Positions 9,307 to 17,379 of a stretch of DNA of 64,000 bases are shown here, piece after piece. The position numbers were made by a program, and so were the translations under genes. The first letter of the stretch is position 1. Every line of letters begins with the position of its first letter. The stretch is from Fundicoccus_A sp052115865 (GTDB taxonomy: Bacteria > Bacillota > Bacilli > Lactobacillales > Aerococcaceae): contig NZ_JBQKME010000006.1 in NCBI RefSeq assembly GCF_052115865.1, forward strand, positions 1 to 64,000. The letters are read 5' to 3'. The notes below the pieces were generated by a model. It saw nothing but the letters and a program-made list of their open reading frames with translations. It did no database searches and was not told where the DNA came from.

Positions 9307-9350
9307 CCCCCGCAATAAAGCTGTCCCAACAGTCTTGATTGCGGGGATTT
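9307..9350. terminator. GC-rich hairpin, possible terminator
   Basis: Perfect arms CCCCGCAAT / ATTGCGGGG with a 22-base loop and a short T tract, upstream of the tRNA cluster. No gene runs directly into it from the left. Confidence 0.4.
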
Positions 9351-9381
9351 GTTAGTAGCAAAACTAAATTTCTACCATAAG

Positions 9382-9397
9382 CAGAGATATTTATTCA
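9382..9397 (-). repeat. dispersed motif, full match (GAATAAATATCTCTGC)
   Basis: Minus-strand copy just upstream of the tRNA promoter. Confidence 0.8.
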
Positions 9398-9405
9398 GAA
9401 AGGAT

Positions 9406-9436
9406 TGTATTTGTGGAATAAGTGTGGTATTATAAT
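9406..9436 (+). promoter_or_regulatory. probable promoter of the tRNA cluster
   Basis: TATAAT at 9431-9436 lies 24 bases before the first tRNA. A weak -35 candidate, TTGTAT, lies near 9406 at long spacing. Confidence 0.5.
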
Positions 9437-9459
9437 TTTTGTTGTTTTGATAGAGACAT

Positions 9460-9531
9460 GCGGAAATAGTTCAGCGGTAGAACACCACCTTGCCAAGGTG
9501 GGGGTCGCGGGTTCGAACCCCGTTTTCCGCT
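9460..9531 (+). tRNA. tRNA-Gly (GCC)
   Basis: Cloverleaf with acceptor GCGGAAA/TTTCCGC, anticodon GCC at 9492-9494 and T-arm GGTTCGAACC. CCA is not encoded. First of three tRNAs in one cluster. Confidence 0.95.
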
Positions 9532-9546
9532 TGTTTTTCGTAATTT

Positions 9547-9632
9547 GCCGGGGTGGCGGAACTGGCAGACGCACAGGACTTAAAATCCTGCGGTGGGTGA
9601 CTACCGTGCCGGTTCGATTCCGGCCCTCGGCA
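9547..9632 (+). tRNA. tRNA-Leu (TAA)
   Basis: Class II tRNA with a long variable arm. Acceptor GCCGGGG pairs with CCTCGGC; anticodon TAA at 9581-9583; T-arm GGTTCGATTCC. No encoded CCA. Confidence 0.95.
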
Positions 9633-9664
9633 TAATTGTTTTATCAGACGACATAATTAAATAT

Positions 9665-9738
9665 GCACCCGTAGTTCAATTGGATAGAATTCTTGACTAC
9701 GAATCAAGCGGTTGCAGGTTCGAGTCCTGCCGGGTGTA
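9665..9738 (+). tRNA. tRNA-Arg (ACG)
   Basis: Acceptor GCACCCG/CGGGTGT gives a G-U first pair. Anticodon ACG at 9699-9701, whose A34 is the substrate of TadA encoded at 19607-20080. No encoded CCA. Confidence 0.92.
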
Positions 9739-9743
9739 TAAAA

Positions 9744-9785
9744 ATAACCTCCTGAAACGCATGTCGTGTTTCAGGAGGTTTTGTA
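9744..9785. terminator. bidirectional terminator after the tRNA cluster
   Basis: Arms AACCTCCTGAAAC / GTTTCAGGAGGTT then TTTT; it serves the tRNAs and the convergent Ltp-type gene. Confidence 0.85.
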
Positions 9786-9788
9786 TTG

Positions 9789-10472
9789 TTACTCTACATA
9801 GGAGTTGTAAACATTTTGGATTTCTTCTTCGGTGAAATCTAAAAACTCTAGCGAGCTTTCGATTAAATCAACGGAGAAGTCGGTTGCGTTGGCAAAATAG
9901 TTTTCGATGACCGCAAAAGCGTTGGCTTGCCAATCAACTTCGATTGTATCCACGGCATATTGAGCTGCTTCTGGGCTAAAGAAATCATATATTAATTGGC
10001 GGTATAGGCCGCGTTTAGACATATCGCTGGCAGCGACATAAGTTTTGGCTTGTTCCAAGGCAGCTGCTTGATCGTCTGAGTGAAGATGGGCATAACTTTC
10101 ACCATCCGTTGTTTCCGTTTCGACCGTCTCCTCAACAACTTCTGACTCAGTTGTTTCTTCCGTGCTACTGTCAACTTGCGTCAGTGGCGCAATGAATTCA
10201 AGCGTATATTGTTCCAATTCTTGTGTCCATTGTTCAATATCGGCCGGATCCAAACCAGAATCTGACATCGACCGGATGTTTTCATCAATCAACATCGTAA
10301 TTCCCGATACTTTTTCATAAGCAGAAGCACCGCTTGCGTCTAATTCCTCTGCTAATTGGGTTATTTGTTCTTTCGCGCTAATATAAAGTGCTTCAGCTTC
10401 CGATTGGGCACCAGCTGTGACTGCTGTCAAACCTAAGGCTAAACTTAATAGAATTAAGGCTGTTTTTTTCAC
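9789..10472 (-). CDS. secreted Ltp-family protein
   Basis: 227 aa from GTG 10472 (VKKTALILLSLALGLTAVTAGA), chosen because a G-rich ribosome binding site precedes it; the longer frame to 10529 has none. A Sec signal peptide (cleavage near AGAQ) is followed by a helical region and an acidic Thr/Glu-rich linker (about residues 118-140). Two C-terminal repeats then follow: ALEQAKTYVAASDMSKRGLYRQL..SPEAAQYAVDTI and AFAVIENYFANATDFSVDLIESSL..TEEEIQNVYNS. They match the host-cell-surface Ltp repeat (paired HTH-like helices) of Firmicutes. In the Streptococcus phage TP-J34 protein this domain blocks phage DNA entry, but many chromosomal relatives have no tested role. No lipobox is present, unlike classical Ltp. 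Confidence 0.75.
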   Translation of the reverse strand: MKKTALILLSLALGLTAVTAGAQSEAEALYISAKEQITQLAEELDASGASAYEKVSGITMLIDENIRSMSDSGLDPADIEQWTQELEQYTLEFIAPLTQVDSSTEETTESEVVEETVETETTDGESYAHLHSDDQAAALEQAKTYVAASDMSKRGLYRQLIYDFFSPEAAQYAVDTIEVDWQANAFAVIENYFANATDFSVDLIESSLEFLDFTEEEIQNVYNSYVE

Positions 10473-10548
10473 TAAAAACCCCCCCCTTTTTAAGCTATTA
10501 TATGAAATTATTGTTTTAGGAACAAACAAAATAGCTCAACCCAAATAA

Positions 10549-10581
10549 ATAACCCAGTCCATAAAAATGGGCTGGGTTTTA
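10549..10581 (-). terminator. intrinsic terminator of the pyridoxal kinase gene
   Basis: Arms AAACCCAGCCCA / GGACTGGGTT read on the minus strand, following the stop codon by about 15 bases. Confidence 0.75.
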
Positions 10582-10584
10582 TAG

Positions 10585-10600
10585 GCAGTGATATTTATTT
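10585..10600 (-). repeat. dispersed motif, full match (AAATAAATATCACTGC)
   Basis: Overlaps the stop codon of the pyridoxal kinase gene on the minus strand: the TAA is inside the motif. Confidence 0.85.
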
Positions 10601-11461
10601 GTGTGAATCTCTTAAGGCTTGAATTTCATTGGCGAATTCTGGAATAATCGGTTCAAAATAAATACCTAGTTTTTGGTCGCGTTGAACGGTCATGCTGTGT
10701 TGGATGGCTTTTTCCATATATGGCGTCGATTTTTTCACCGCTTCCAGTACGCTGTCGCCTAACCAGTGGTAGGCTGCTATTAAGCTAACGGATAAGTCGC
10801 CAATGCCTTTGAACCAAGTATCAAATTTATGGTGCATGACAAACTGTGGTTCTTGATCAGCTGTGTAAACATAGTAGCCAATCGTTTCTTCGTCTTGCGC
10901 AAGTTCTTCATTCGAAACACCGGTTAGAACCACGTGTTTAGCTCCTAGGTCAACCAAACGTTGGCTGATTTTTGGATAATCTTCAGGCGTTAAGTCTTCA
11001 GAGTAAGGGTAATCGGTAATTAGACAAGCTTCTGTTAAATTTGGTACAATAACGTCTGCATATTTGACTAATTTGCGGAACTTTTCAGGGAAATCCTCTG
11101 AAAATCCTGCGTATAGTTTTCCGAAATCTGCCATAATGGGGTCAATGACAACGGGCAGATCGTATTCAATTTTTTCTAAATAATCGATTACCGTATCGAT
11201 TTGTTTGCTGTCAGCAAAGTATCCCGTTAAACAACCACGGAATTGAACGTTCATATCGTACCAGTGATTTAAAATATCATCAAAGGCTTCATTTAAATAA
11301 TGTTTGATTAAGCCCGGATAACCTAAAGTATGGGTCGATAAAATCAAGGTTGGAAGTAAGCCGACTTCAAATTGAGCGGCTTCCAAAATCGGCAGGTTCG
11401 ACATTCCTGCGACTTTTGCAACTCCGGGTAAATCATTTATGACAAGCACTTGATTGCTCAT
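10595..11461 (-). CDS. pdxY: pyridoxal/pyridoxamine kinase (PdxY-type)
   Basis: 288 aa, in the usual range of the PdxK/PdxY ribokinase-like family that phosphorylates pyridoxal, pyridoxine or pyridoxamine with ATP. Visible features are the N-terminal QVLVINDLPGVAKVAG (substrate loop), VVIDPIMADFGKLY (conserved DPVMGD-like segment), VPNLTEACLITDYPY and the anion-hole/catalytic segment KGIGDLSVSLIAAY. In the last of these Asp is kept, but GTGD is changed to GIGD. The start at 11461 follows GAGGAGGAA. Single gene with its own terminator. Supplies PLP for aminotransferases such as that at 52490-53653. Confidence 0.85.
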   Translation of the reverse strand: MSNQVLVINDLPGVAKVAGMSNLPILEAAQFEVGLLPTLILSTHTLGYPGLIKHYLNEAFDDILNHWYDMNVQFRGCLTGYFADSKQIDTVIDYLEKIEYDLPVVIDPIMADFGKLYAGFSEDFPEKFRKLVKYADVIVPNLTEACLITDYPYSEDLTPEDYPKISQRLVDLGAKHVVLTGVSNEELAQDEETIGYYVYTADQEPQFVMHHKFDTWFKGIGDLSVSLIAAYHWLGDSVLEAVKKSTPYMEKAIQHSMTVQRDQKLGIYFEPIIPEFANEIQALRDSHK

Positions 11462-11588
11462 ATTATTCCTCCTCTTTTCACTACACTTAAGTATAAATCA
11501 AAAATGAACATCTGAACAGTTTATCAAAAGATATTTACTTAAAAAAACGACATTCAAATAAATATCAGAATAAATACATACAAAACTA

Positions 11589-11632
11589 TTGCAATTTTAC
11601 GTAGATGTTGTATAATAGTCAAAGATAGTCAA
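11589..11632 (+). promoter_or_regulatory. promoter and CtsR operator of ctsR-clpC
   Basis: TTGCAA at 11589 and TATAAT at 11611 are 16 bases apart. AGTCAAAGATAGTCAA at 11617-11632 is a CtsR box, the direct heptad repeat of the family. It overlaps the start of transcription, so CtsR can block its own operon until heat or protein stress inactivates it. Confidence 0.88.
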
Positions 11633-11655
11633 TGTTAAGGAAAAGGAGGGTTAAA

Positions 11656-12123
11656 ATGTCGCAAAGAAACATGTCAGATATTATTGAAGCATATCTGAAA
11701 AGTTTTTTGAAGCATCAAGAGCATATTGAAATCAAGCGCAGTGATGTGGCAGAGCATTTTGATTGTGTACCTTCTCAAATTAATTATGTTATCAATACAC
11801 GATTTACTCAAGAACATGGCTATATGGTCGAAAGTAAGCGTGGTGGCGGTGGCTATATTCGTATTCTAAAGATAGAATTGGTAGATAAGGCGGATCAAAT
11901 TGATCAGATGAAAGAACTGGTTGGTCAAAAGATTAACCAACGCAGTAGTACTAATTTAATCCAAACTTTGTATAATCGCGAGATTATTACAAAACGTGAA
12001 GCAGCCATGATTATTGCGATAACCGAGAAGTCAGCGTTACAAAACCACACAAATCAAGAACAAGAATTGAGAGCTATGATTTTAAATACTTTTCTTGACC
12101 AATTAAAATATTTATACAAATAA
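11656..12123 (+). CDS. ctsR: transcriptional repressor CtsR
   Basis: 155 aa from ATG 11656, after AAAAGGAGGG; the eight residues before it in frame are not part of the family. The winged-HTH N-terminus includes the highly conserved VESKRGGGGYIRI wing (arginine-glycine-rich heat-sensing loop). A C-terminal helical dimerisation/ClpC-contact domain follows. CtsR represses clp genes by binding the tandem heptad in front of its own gene. It is 14 bp upstream of clpC in one operon. The adaptor genes mcsA and mcsB, which separate the two in Bacillus and Staphylococcus, are absent, as usual in Lactobacillales, so arginine-phosphorylation control is not expected from this locus. Confidence 0.97.
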   Translation: MSQRNMSDIIEAYLKSFLKHQEHIEIKRSDVAEHFDCVPSQINYVINTRFTQEHGYMVESKRGGGGYIRILKIELVDKADQIDQMKELVGQKINQRSSTNLIQTLYNREIITKREAAMIIAITEKSALQNHTNQEQELRAMILNTFLDQLKYLYK

Positions 12124-12137
12124 GAGGTGAACAATAT

Positions 12138-14618
12138 ATGTTTGAAGAATTATTTACAGATAGTGCCCGCCAGGTGATGATCTTTGCAGCTGAACAAGCA
12201 TATTACTTACGTCATCAAGCAGTGGGAACAGAACATATTTTACTAGGTTTAGCCCGTGAAGAAGTAGGAATTGCTGGTAAAGCTCTACGTAGCGTGGGTG
12301 CAACCTATCAATCTTTATTAATCGAATTGGAAGCTATCCATGGTAAAACAGTGATGCCGCGTACGGAAGGTGAAATTGTTATTCCTTACTCACCACGTGC
12401 GAAAAAAGTTATCATGAATGCATCGAATGATGCAAAACGCCTAGGTGCTCCAAAAGTAGGAACCGAACATTTATTGTTAGGTTTATTAAAAGAAGAAATT
12501 TTAGCAACGATTTTATTGAAAAACTTAGGCATTGATTTAAATGAGTTACGTAAAACCGTTTATGAACTAATCGGTGTAGCCCAATCAAATGAGAGAACAG
12601 GCGCACAAGGACTTGGTCGTCAAGCCGGCCGTCAAAATAAAAATCAAGCAGAAGCTCAAAAATCCAATACACCAACATTAGATTCAGTTGCGCGTGACTT
12701 GACTCAATTAGCCCGTGAAAATAAATTAGATCCATTAATTGGACGCACTAAAGAAGTCCACCGAATGGTTCAAGTTATTAGCCGTCGTTCAAAAAATAAC
12801 CCTGTTTTAGTCGGTGAGCCTGGTGTAGGTAAAACAGCGATTGTTGAAGGGTTAGCCCAACGTATGGTATCCGGTGAAGTGCCAGATGACGTAGCTAGAA
12901 AACGTTTGATGATGTTAGACATGGGTTCTTTAGTTGCGGGAACAAAATACCGTGGTGAATTCGAAGAACGTATGAAGAAAATCATCGAAGAAATTACCGC
13001 AGATGGGAATGTCATCTTATTTATTGACGAATTACACACCCTAATTGGTGCAGGTGGAGCAGAAGGCTCAATCGATGCATCAAATATTTTAAAACCTGCA
13101 CTAGCTCGTGGCGAAATTCAAACAATCGGTGCCACAACCTTAGATGAGTATCAAAAACATATTGAAAAAGATGCGGCTCTTGAGCGTCGTTTCTCACGTG
13201 TTATGGTTGAAGAACCTACACAAGAAGAATCTGTTAAAATTATCAATGGCTTGAAAAACCGTTATGAAGAGCACCACAAAGTAGATATTACGGAAGATGC
13301 TGTTTTAGCAGCCGTTAAACTAAGTACCCGCTATATGACTAGCCGTCGTTTACCTGACAAGGCCGTTGATTTAATTGATGAGGCGGCTGCAAAAGTTAGA
13401 ATTGATGAATCAATAGACAGCTTAACTATTAGCAATCTTGAACGTCAATTAAGTGAAATTGCTGAACGCAAAGAAAAAGCGATTTTAAACCGTGAATTCG
13501 AACGCGCAGCAAGTTTACGTGAAGAAGAGCAATCGGTAGAAATAGCCATTCAAACTGCAACTGAAAAAGAAAAAGAAGCAAACGCTGAAGAAGTAAGACT
13601 CCAAGTCACAGCAGAAGATGTGGCTGAAGTAGTTGCTTTAGCAACAGGCGTACCAGTACGTCAAATGGATACAACCGAAGCCAATCGCTTAATTAACCTT
13701 GAAGCGGAATTGCACAAACGTGTGATTGGTCAAAATGAAGCAGTTAAAGCTGTATCACGTGCCATTCGCCGTGCCCGTTCTGGTTTGAAGAGCCCAGGAC
13801 GTCCAATCGGATCATTCTTATTCCTAGGTCCAACAGGGGTAGGTAAAACCGAATTAGCAAAAACCATTGCTGAATCTATGTTTGGTAGCGAAGATAATAT
13901 GATTCGTGTGGATATGTCTGAGTACATGGAAAAACATAGTGTGTCACGCCTGGTAGGTTCACCTCCAGGATATGTAGGTTACGATGAAGCCGGTCAACTA
14001 ACCGAAAAAGTTCGTAACAAACCATACTCTGTTATCTTGTTAGATGAGGTTGAAAAAGCCCATCCAGATGTATTCAACTTAATGCTTCAAGTATTTGATG
14101 ATGGTCATTTAACCGATGGAAAAGGTCGTCGTGTCGACTTCCGTAATACCATTATTATTATGACATCCAATATCGGTGCAACCGCCTTGCGTGATGAAAA
14201 ATCAGTAGGTTTCGGTGCCGTTAGTGTTCAGCATGACTTTGATGCGATGGAAAAACGTATCATGGAAGAATTGAAGAAAGTCTTCCGTCCGGAATTCCTT
14301 AACCGGATTGATGAAACAGTTGTCTTCCACCCACTTTCTAAAGAAGATATCCATAAGGTTGTTCGCCTACACGCACAAGACGTGATTAAACGACTAGCCG
14401 ATTTAGAAATCGAAGCCCGTGTAACAGATACAGCAGTTGATATTATCGCAGAAGCTGGTTATGACCCAGAATACGGTGCCCGTCCTATCCGTCGTGCGAT
14501 TCAAAAACAAATCGAGGATAGCTTAAGTGAAATGTTATTAAACGGTGAAATTGAATTAGGTGACCGCATTACCATTGGTGGTCGCAGCGGATCGATTAAC
14601 ATCGCCCACCGCAAATAA
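12138..14618 (+). CDS. clpC: ATP-dependent protease ATPase subunit ClpC
   Basis: 826 aa, the normal length of ClpC. An N-terminal pair of Clp-N repeats (MFEELFTDSARQVMIFAAEQ.. and VIMNASNDAKRLG..) is followed by the first AAA+ module with Walker A GEPGVGKT near residue 227. A middle domain contains a UVR-like motif (EREFERAASLREEE, about residues 450-465). The second AAA+ module carries GPTGVGKT near residue 565 and a C-terminal D2 small domain. With ClpP it unfolds and degrades damaged proteins and regulators in the cytosol. Translated from a strong site after ctsR and controlled by the upstream CtsR box. A copy of GAATAAATATCTCTG follows the stop codon at 14622. Confidence 0.97.
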   Translation: MFEELFTDSARQVMIFAAEQAYYLRHQAVGTEHILLGLAREEVGIAGKALRSVGATYQSLLIELEAIHGKTVMPRTEGEIVIPYSPRAKKVIMNASNDAKRLGAPKVGTEHLLLGLLKEEILATILLKNLGIDLNELRKTVYELIGVAQSNERTGAQGLGRQAGRQNKNQAEAQKSNTPTLDSVARDLTQLARENKLDPLIGRTKEVHRMVQVISRRSKNNPVLVGEPGVGKTAIVEGLAQRMVSGEVPDDVARKRLMMLDMGSLVAGTKYRGEFEERMKKIIEEITADGNVILFIDELHTLIGAGGAEGSIDASNILKPALARGEIQTIGATTLDEYQKHIEKDAALERRFSRVMVEEPTQEESVKIINGLKNRYEEHHKVDITEDAVLAAVKLSTRYMTSRRLPDKAVDLIDEAAAKVRIDESIDSLTISNLERQLSEIAERKEKAILNREFERAASLREEEQSVEIAIQTATEKEKEANAEEVRLQVTAEDVAEVVALATGVPVRQMDTTEANRLINLEAELHKRVIGQNEAVKAVSRAIRRARSGLKSPGRPIGSFLFLGPTGVGKTELAKTIAESMFGSEDNMIRVDMSEYMEKHSVSRLVGSPPGYVGYDEAGQLTEKVRNKPYSVILLDEVEKAHPDVFNLMLQVFDDGHLTDGKGRRVDFRNTIIIMTSNIGATALRDEKSVGFGAVSVQHDFDAMEKRIMEELKKVFRPEFLNRIDETVVFHPLSKEDIHKVVRLHAQDVIKRLADLEIEARVTDTAVDIIAEAGYDPEYGARPIRRAIQKQIEDSLSEMLLNGEIELGDRITIGGRSGSINIAHRK

Positions 14619-14761
14619 TTCGAATAAATATCTCTGAATCTTTTAAAATTTCTCCTGCAACTAAAAGCGTATTAATTTAATCCCTTCAAAGGATATGCTA
14701 TAATAAACTTACACTAAAAAAGCAAGTTATTGCTACAAAATTGTGTAAGGAGGAATTTTTG

Positions 14762-15097
14762 ATGAAAGATAATTTAGGTAAAATTTTGTTAGGTTCAGCT
14801 GTTGTTGTAGCAGGTGTTTCGCTGTATTTATACTTTGATGAAACTGCACGCGAAAAAGTTGAAGGTGTTGTGAACCGTGAACGCGCAAAAATGTTTGTTA
14901 GACATCGTTTAAACGGATCGGATGCAATGGTCAACGCAGTGGATCATCTTTCAGATACAGAAATTAACACTTTAATGAAAGTAATGAACTCAACAAGTAA
15001 TGTTAAAGATAAAGCAACCGATGCTTTCTCTGATATTATGGATAAAGCGAAAGAAGTTACATCAGATGTAACTCATAAAGTAACAGATTTATTCTAG
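14762..15097 (+). CDS. small membrane-anchored protein of unknown function
   Basis: 111 aa from ATG 14762 after AAGGAGGAA. One N-terminal hydrophobic segment (ILLGSAVVVAGVSLYLYF, residues 7-24) is followed by a long, charged, mostly helical tail ending in DKAKEVTSDVTHKVTDLF. Such tails with repeated Lys/Asp/Thr heptads resemble YtxH-type or late-embryogenesis-like stress proteins. The resemblance is in composition rather than a firm family match. It follows clpC by 143 bases with its own TATAAT-like element near 14698 and ends in a strong terminator. Confidence 0.7.
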   Translation: MKDNLGKILLGSAVVVAGVSLYLYFDETAREKVEGVVNRERAKMFVRHRLNGSDAMVNAVDHLSDTEINTLMKVMNSTSNVKDKATDAFSDIMDKAKEVTSDVTHKVTDLF

Positions 15098-15103
15098 AAA
15101 TTA

Positions 15104-15140
15104 AAAAAAGAGTTGTAGGATTTCCTACAGCTCTTTTTTT
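15104..15140. terminator. bidirectional intrinsic terminator
   Basis: Arms AAAAAAGAGTTGTAGGA / TCCTACAGCTCTTTTTT between convergent genes. Confidence 0.9.
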
Positions 15141-15155
15141 ATTTGAAATATTTAA

Positions 15156-16055
15156 TTAAAGTTCTTTTGCATCGAATTCTTTCGATATAGCCTCAACAAG
15201 TTTCTCGTTAAAACTTTTTTGGACAGGAATTAAATCATTATCATTATTTAAAACAAGATTAATATAGAAGCTTGGGCTATCTTTCAATGGAATCGCAACA
15301 ATATCCTTACGTTCCTGGACTAAATTATCAATTAAAATCCCCACACGAATACCGGAAGCAATAATAGAGTGTGCTGTTGGAATTTCATCCGTATACAATA
15401 CATCCGAAATATTGACATCGTGCTCTTTAGCCCATTGATTAAATAACTTATAATGTAAATAGCCTTTAGATAAGGATAAGAAGCTTTCGCCATCTAATTG
15501 TTCAGCAGTAATTTCGCTGTATTTAGCTAAGGGGTGATTTGGCGATACACATACACAAAGTTCTTTAGTATCCATTTGGTACTGCGTTAACCATTTTTCA
15601 TTGGAAGCCGCATCATCTGTGCCTACAATAGCCGCTGGCACCTTACGTTGCTTCACTAGCTGCAACATTTCGACAGAACTTTCTTCTTCAACTAATTTTA
15701 AGTCCGAAATAAATTCCGTTAAGTGAGGTAAGATGCGGGTGAAATAAGCCCCACCAATAGTTGGTAAGAAACCAAAGTAGACATTTTGTGAATTAAGATT
15801 CGCAATTTCCGTCTTCGTATTATTGAATAAATTTAACATCTCAATTGTTCTCTGGTATAAAAGTTGTCCAGAAGGTGTAACTTGAATATACTTGGTCGAT
15901 CGATTACGTTTAATCAAAATTGAGCCGAATTCATCTTCTAAACGTTTAAGGGCAATTGAAATGGACGGTTGCGAAACGAAAAAGTGCTCGGCAGTTTTTG
16001 TAAAGCTTAAACTTTCCGCTAAGTATTTGAAGTATTCTAAGTCTCTTAAGTTCAT
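15156..16055 (-). CDS. LysR-family regulator (CidR-like)
   Basis: 299 aa from the second of two tandem ATGs (16055, seven bases after GGAGG). The N-terminal winged HTH reads LRDLEYFKYLAESLSFTKTAEHFFVSQPSISIALKRLEDEFG. A LysR effector-binding domain follows (about residues 90-290). It is divergent from a CidA/LrgA homologue, with 209 bases between. LysR regulators of cid operons (CidR in staphylococci and bacilli) sense pyruvate/acetate overflow and activate the adjacent operon. By position and family this protein probably controls the cidA-cidB-lctO operon. The effector cannot be read from the sequence; lactate is as plausible as pyruvate here. Confidence 0.85.
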   Translation of the reverse strand: MNLRDLEYFKYLAESLSFTKTAEHFFVSQPSISIALKRLEDEFGSILIKRNRSTKYIQVTPSGQLLYQRTIEMLNLFNNTKTEIANLNSQNVYFGFLPTIGGAYFTRILPHLTEFISDLKLVEEESSVEMLQLVKQRKVPAAIVGTDDAASNEKWLTQYQMDTKELCVCVSPNHPLAKYSEITAEQLDGESFLSLSKGYLHYKLFNQWAKEHDVNISDVLYTDEIPTAHSIIASGIRVGILIDNLVQERKDIVAIPLKDSPSFYINLVLNNDNDLIPVQKSFNEKLVEAISKEFDAKEL

Positions 16056-16151
16056 CATAGACCTCCGTAAGTTCTATATAAATAATTTATATGGTATGAT
16101 AATGAAGCTATATTTTTAAGTAGGGAGAATTATGCTATATTGGATGTAAGC

Positions 16152-16168
16152 TTGAAAAGCGTTTTCAA
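16152..16168 (+). promoter_or_regulatory. cre-like CcpA site inside a larger inverted repeat
   Basis: TTGAAAAGCGTTTTCAA is a perfect 17-base palindrome that fits the catabolite-responsive element in 12 of 14 positions in its best register. It is set in a wider inverted repeat, ATTGGAT..ATCCAAT (about 16139-16173), about 100 bases before cidA. Carbon catabolite control of the operon is inferred. Confidence 0.55.
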
Positions 16169-16264
16169 TCCAATATCATTATATAAATTATACCATAAGT
16201 ATTAAAGAAAGGCAGTAATAATAGAGTGTTTGATAAATGTTTTGAAAAAGAAAGGTAGAGTTCA

Positions 16265-16642
16265 GTGAAAATATTTAAAGAGTTATTTTGGATCTTTTTG
16301 TTTTCTTTTATTGGTGAAATGCTGTCAATTTTGATTAATCCGTGGATTGCGATTCCCGGCAGTGTGATTGGGATGGTGCTGTTATTTTTAGCCTTGCATA
16401 ATCAATGGTTGAAAGTGGACCAAGTAGATACTGTTGGAGGCTTTTTAGCAGATAATATGGCCATTTTATTTGTGCCTGCAGGTGTTGGCTTAATGACAAA
16501 CTTTGATGTTTTAGGCGATATTTGGTGGCAATTAATTATTATTATGTTTGTCACCTCCATTTTAATGATGGGCTTTGTTGGCCGGATTGTCCAAGCTTTG
16601 AAAGCAAAAAAAGAACACAAGATGTTAGGGGAGGATGAATAA
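16265..16642 (+). CDS. cidA: CidA/LrgA-family holin-like membrane protein
   Basis: 125 aa from GTG 16265 after an AAAGG site. Four hydrophobic segments are visible (ELFWIFLFSFIGEMLSILI, WIAIPGSVIGMVLLFLAL, FLADNMAILFVPAGVGLM, WWQLIIIMFVTSILMMGFVG), with the family signatures IPGSVIGM and LFVPAGVG. These proteins form holin-like oligomers in the membrane. Together with CidB/LrgB they influence autolysis, and they have been linked to pyruvate transport. It is translationally coupled to the next gene, whose start is two bases after this stop. A LysR regulator is divergent upstream and lactate oxidase downstream, so I favour a Cid rather than an Lrg role. Confidence 0.88.
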   Translation: MKIFKELFWIFLFSFIGEMLSILINPWIAIPGSVIGMVLLFLALHNQWLKVDQVDTVGGFLADNMAILFVPAGVGLMTNFDVLGDIWWQLIIIMFVTSILMMGFVGRIVQALKAKKEHKMLGEDE

Positions 16643-16643
16643 G

Positions 16644-17357
16644 ATGACAAGCCTTGCTGCAATATATGCATCGCCTTACTTTGGCATTTTCTTAACATTC
16701 TTTTTCTACTTGCTAGGCGTCGAAGTTTATAAGCGTTGGAAATTTCCTTTGTTTTATCCATTAGTGTTTGCGATTATTGCCATTATAGTTTTATTAATGG
16801 TAGCCGATATTCCCTATGAAAGTTTTAATAACGGAGGCAAATACATTAGTTTGTTTGTCACACCTGCCACGGTATCCTTAGCAATAAAACTTGAGCGAAA
16901 CTTTCGTTATTTAAAACGGTATTATTCTGCTATTTTATCGGGTATTGTTTTAGGAGTCTTATTTCACTCGATCCTAATCATTGCTTTTGCTATGCTGTTT
17001 CGTTTTGATGCACAGCTGGTGTCGACTTTATTTCCTAAGTCGATTACCACAGCCATTGCCATTGGCGTTTCAGAATCAATGGGAGGTATTGTCTCGCTGA
17101 CGGTTGCAGTAGTGGTATTTACTGGGGTGATTGGGTCGGTTTTAGGTCCGACGGTATTTAAATGGTTCAAAATTGATGATCCAGTTGCTCAAGGAGTGGC
17201 GCTTGGTTCGAGCACCCATGCGGTTGGAACGGTAAAGGCCATTGAATTGGGTGACGTTCATGGGGCGATGTCAAGTTTATCAATTGTTGTGACGGGTATT
17301 GTGGTGGTGATTTTAGCACCAATTAGTCAAATGCTTATTCAAGCCTTATTCAATTAA
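16644..17357 (+). CDS. cidB: CidB/LrgB-family membrane protein
   Basis: 237 aa from ATG 16644, which has GGGGAGG at correct distance; the in-frame ATG at 16635 sits on that site. About six to seven membrane segments. The family-typical block KSITTAIAIGVSESMGGIVSLTVAVVVFTGVIG (about residues 128-160) and the GSSTHAVGTVKAIELGDVHGAMSSLSIVVTG block near the C-terminus match LrgB/CidB. It acts with CidA in the cytoplasmic membrane. It is co-transcribed with cidA upstream and with lactate oxidase 22 bases downstream, a pairing that suggests the membrane pair handles pyruvate or lactate flux. Confidence 0.9.
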   Translation: MTSLAAIYASPYFGIFLTFFFYLLGVEVYKRWKFPLFYPLVFAIIAIIVLLMVADIPYESFNNGGKYISLFVTPATVSLAIKLERNFRYLKRYYSAILSGIVLGVLFHSILIIAFAMLFRFDAQLVSTLFPKSITTAIAIGVSESMGGIVSLTVAVVVFTGVIGSVLGPTVFKWFKIDDPVAQGVALGSSTHAVGTVKAIELGDVHGAMSSLSIVVTGIVVVILAPISQMLIQALFN

Positions 17358-17379
17358 ATATCATTAAGGAGTGATTGAT

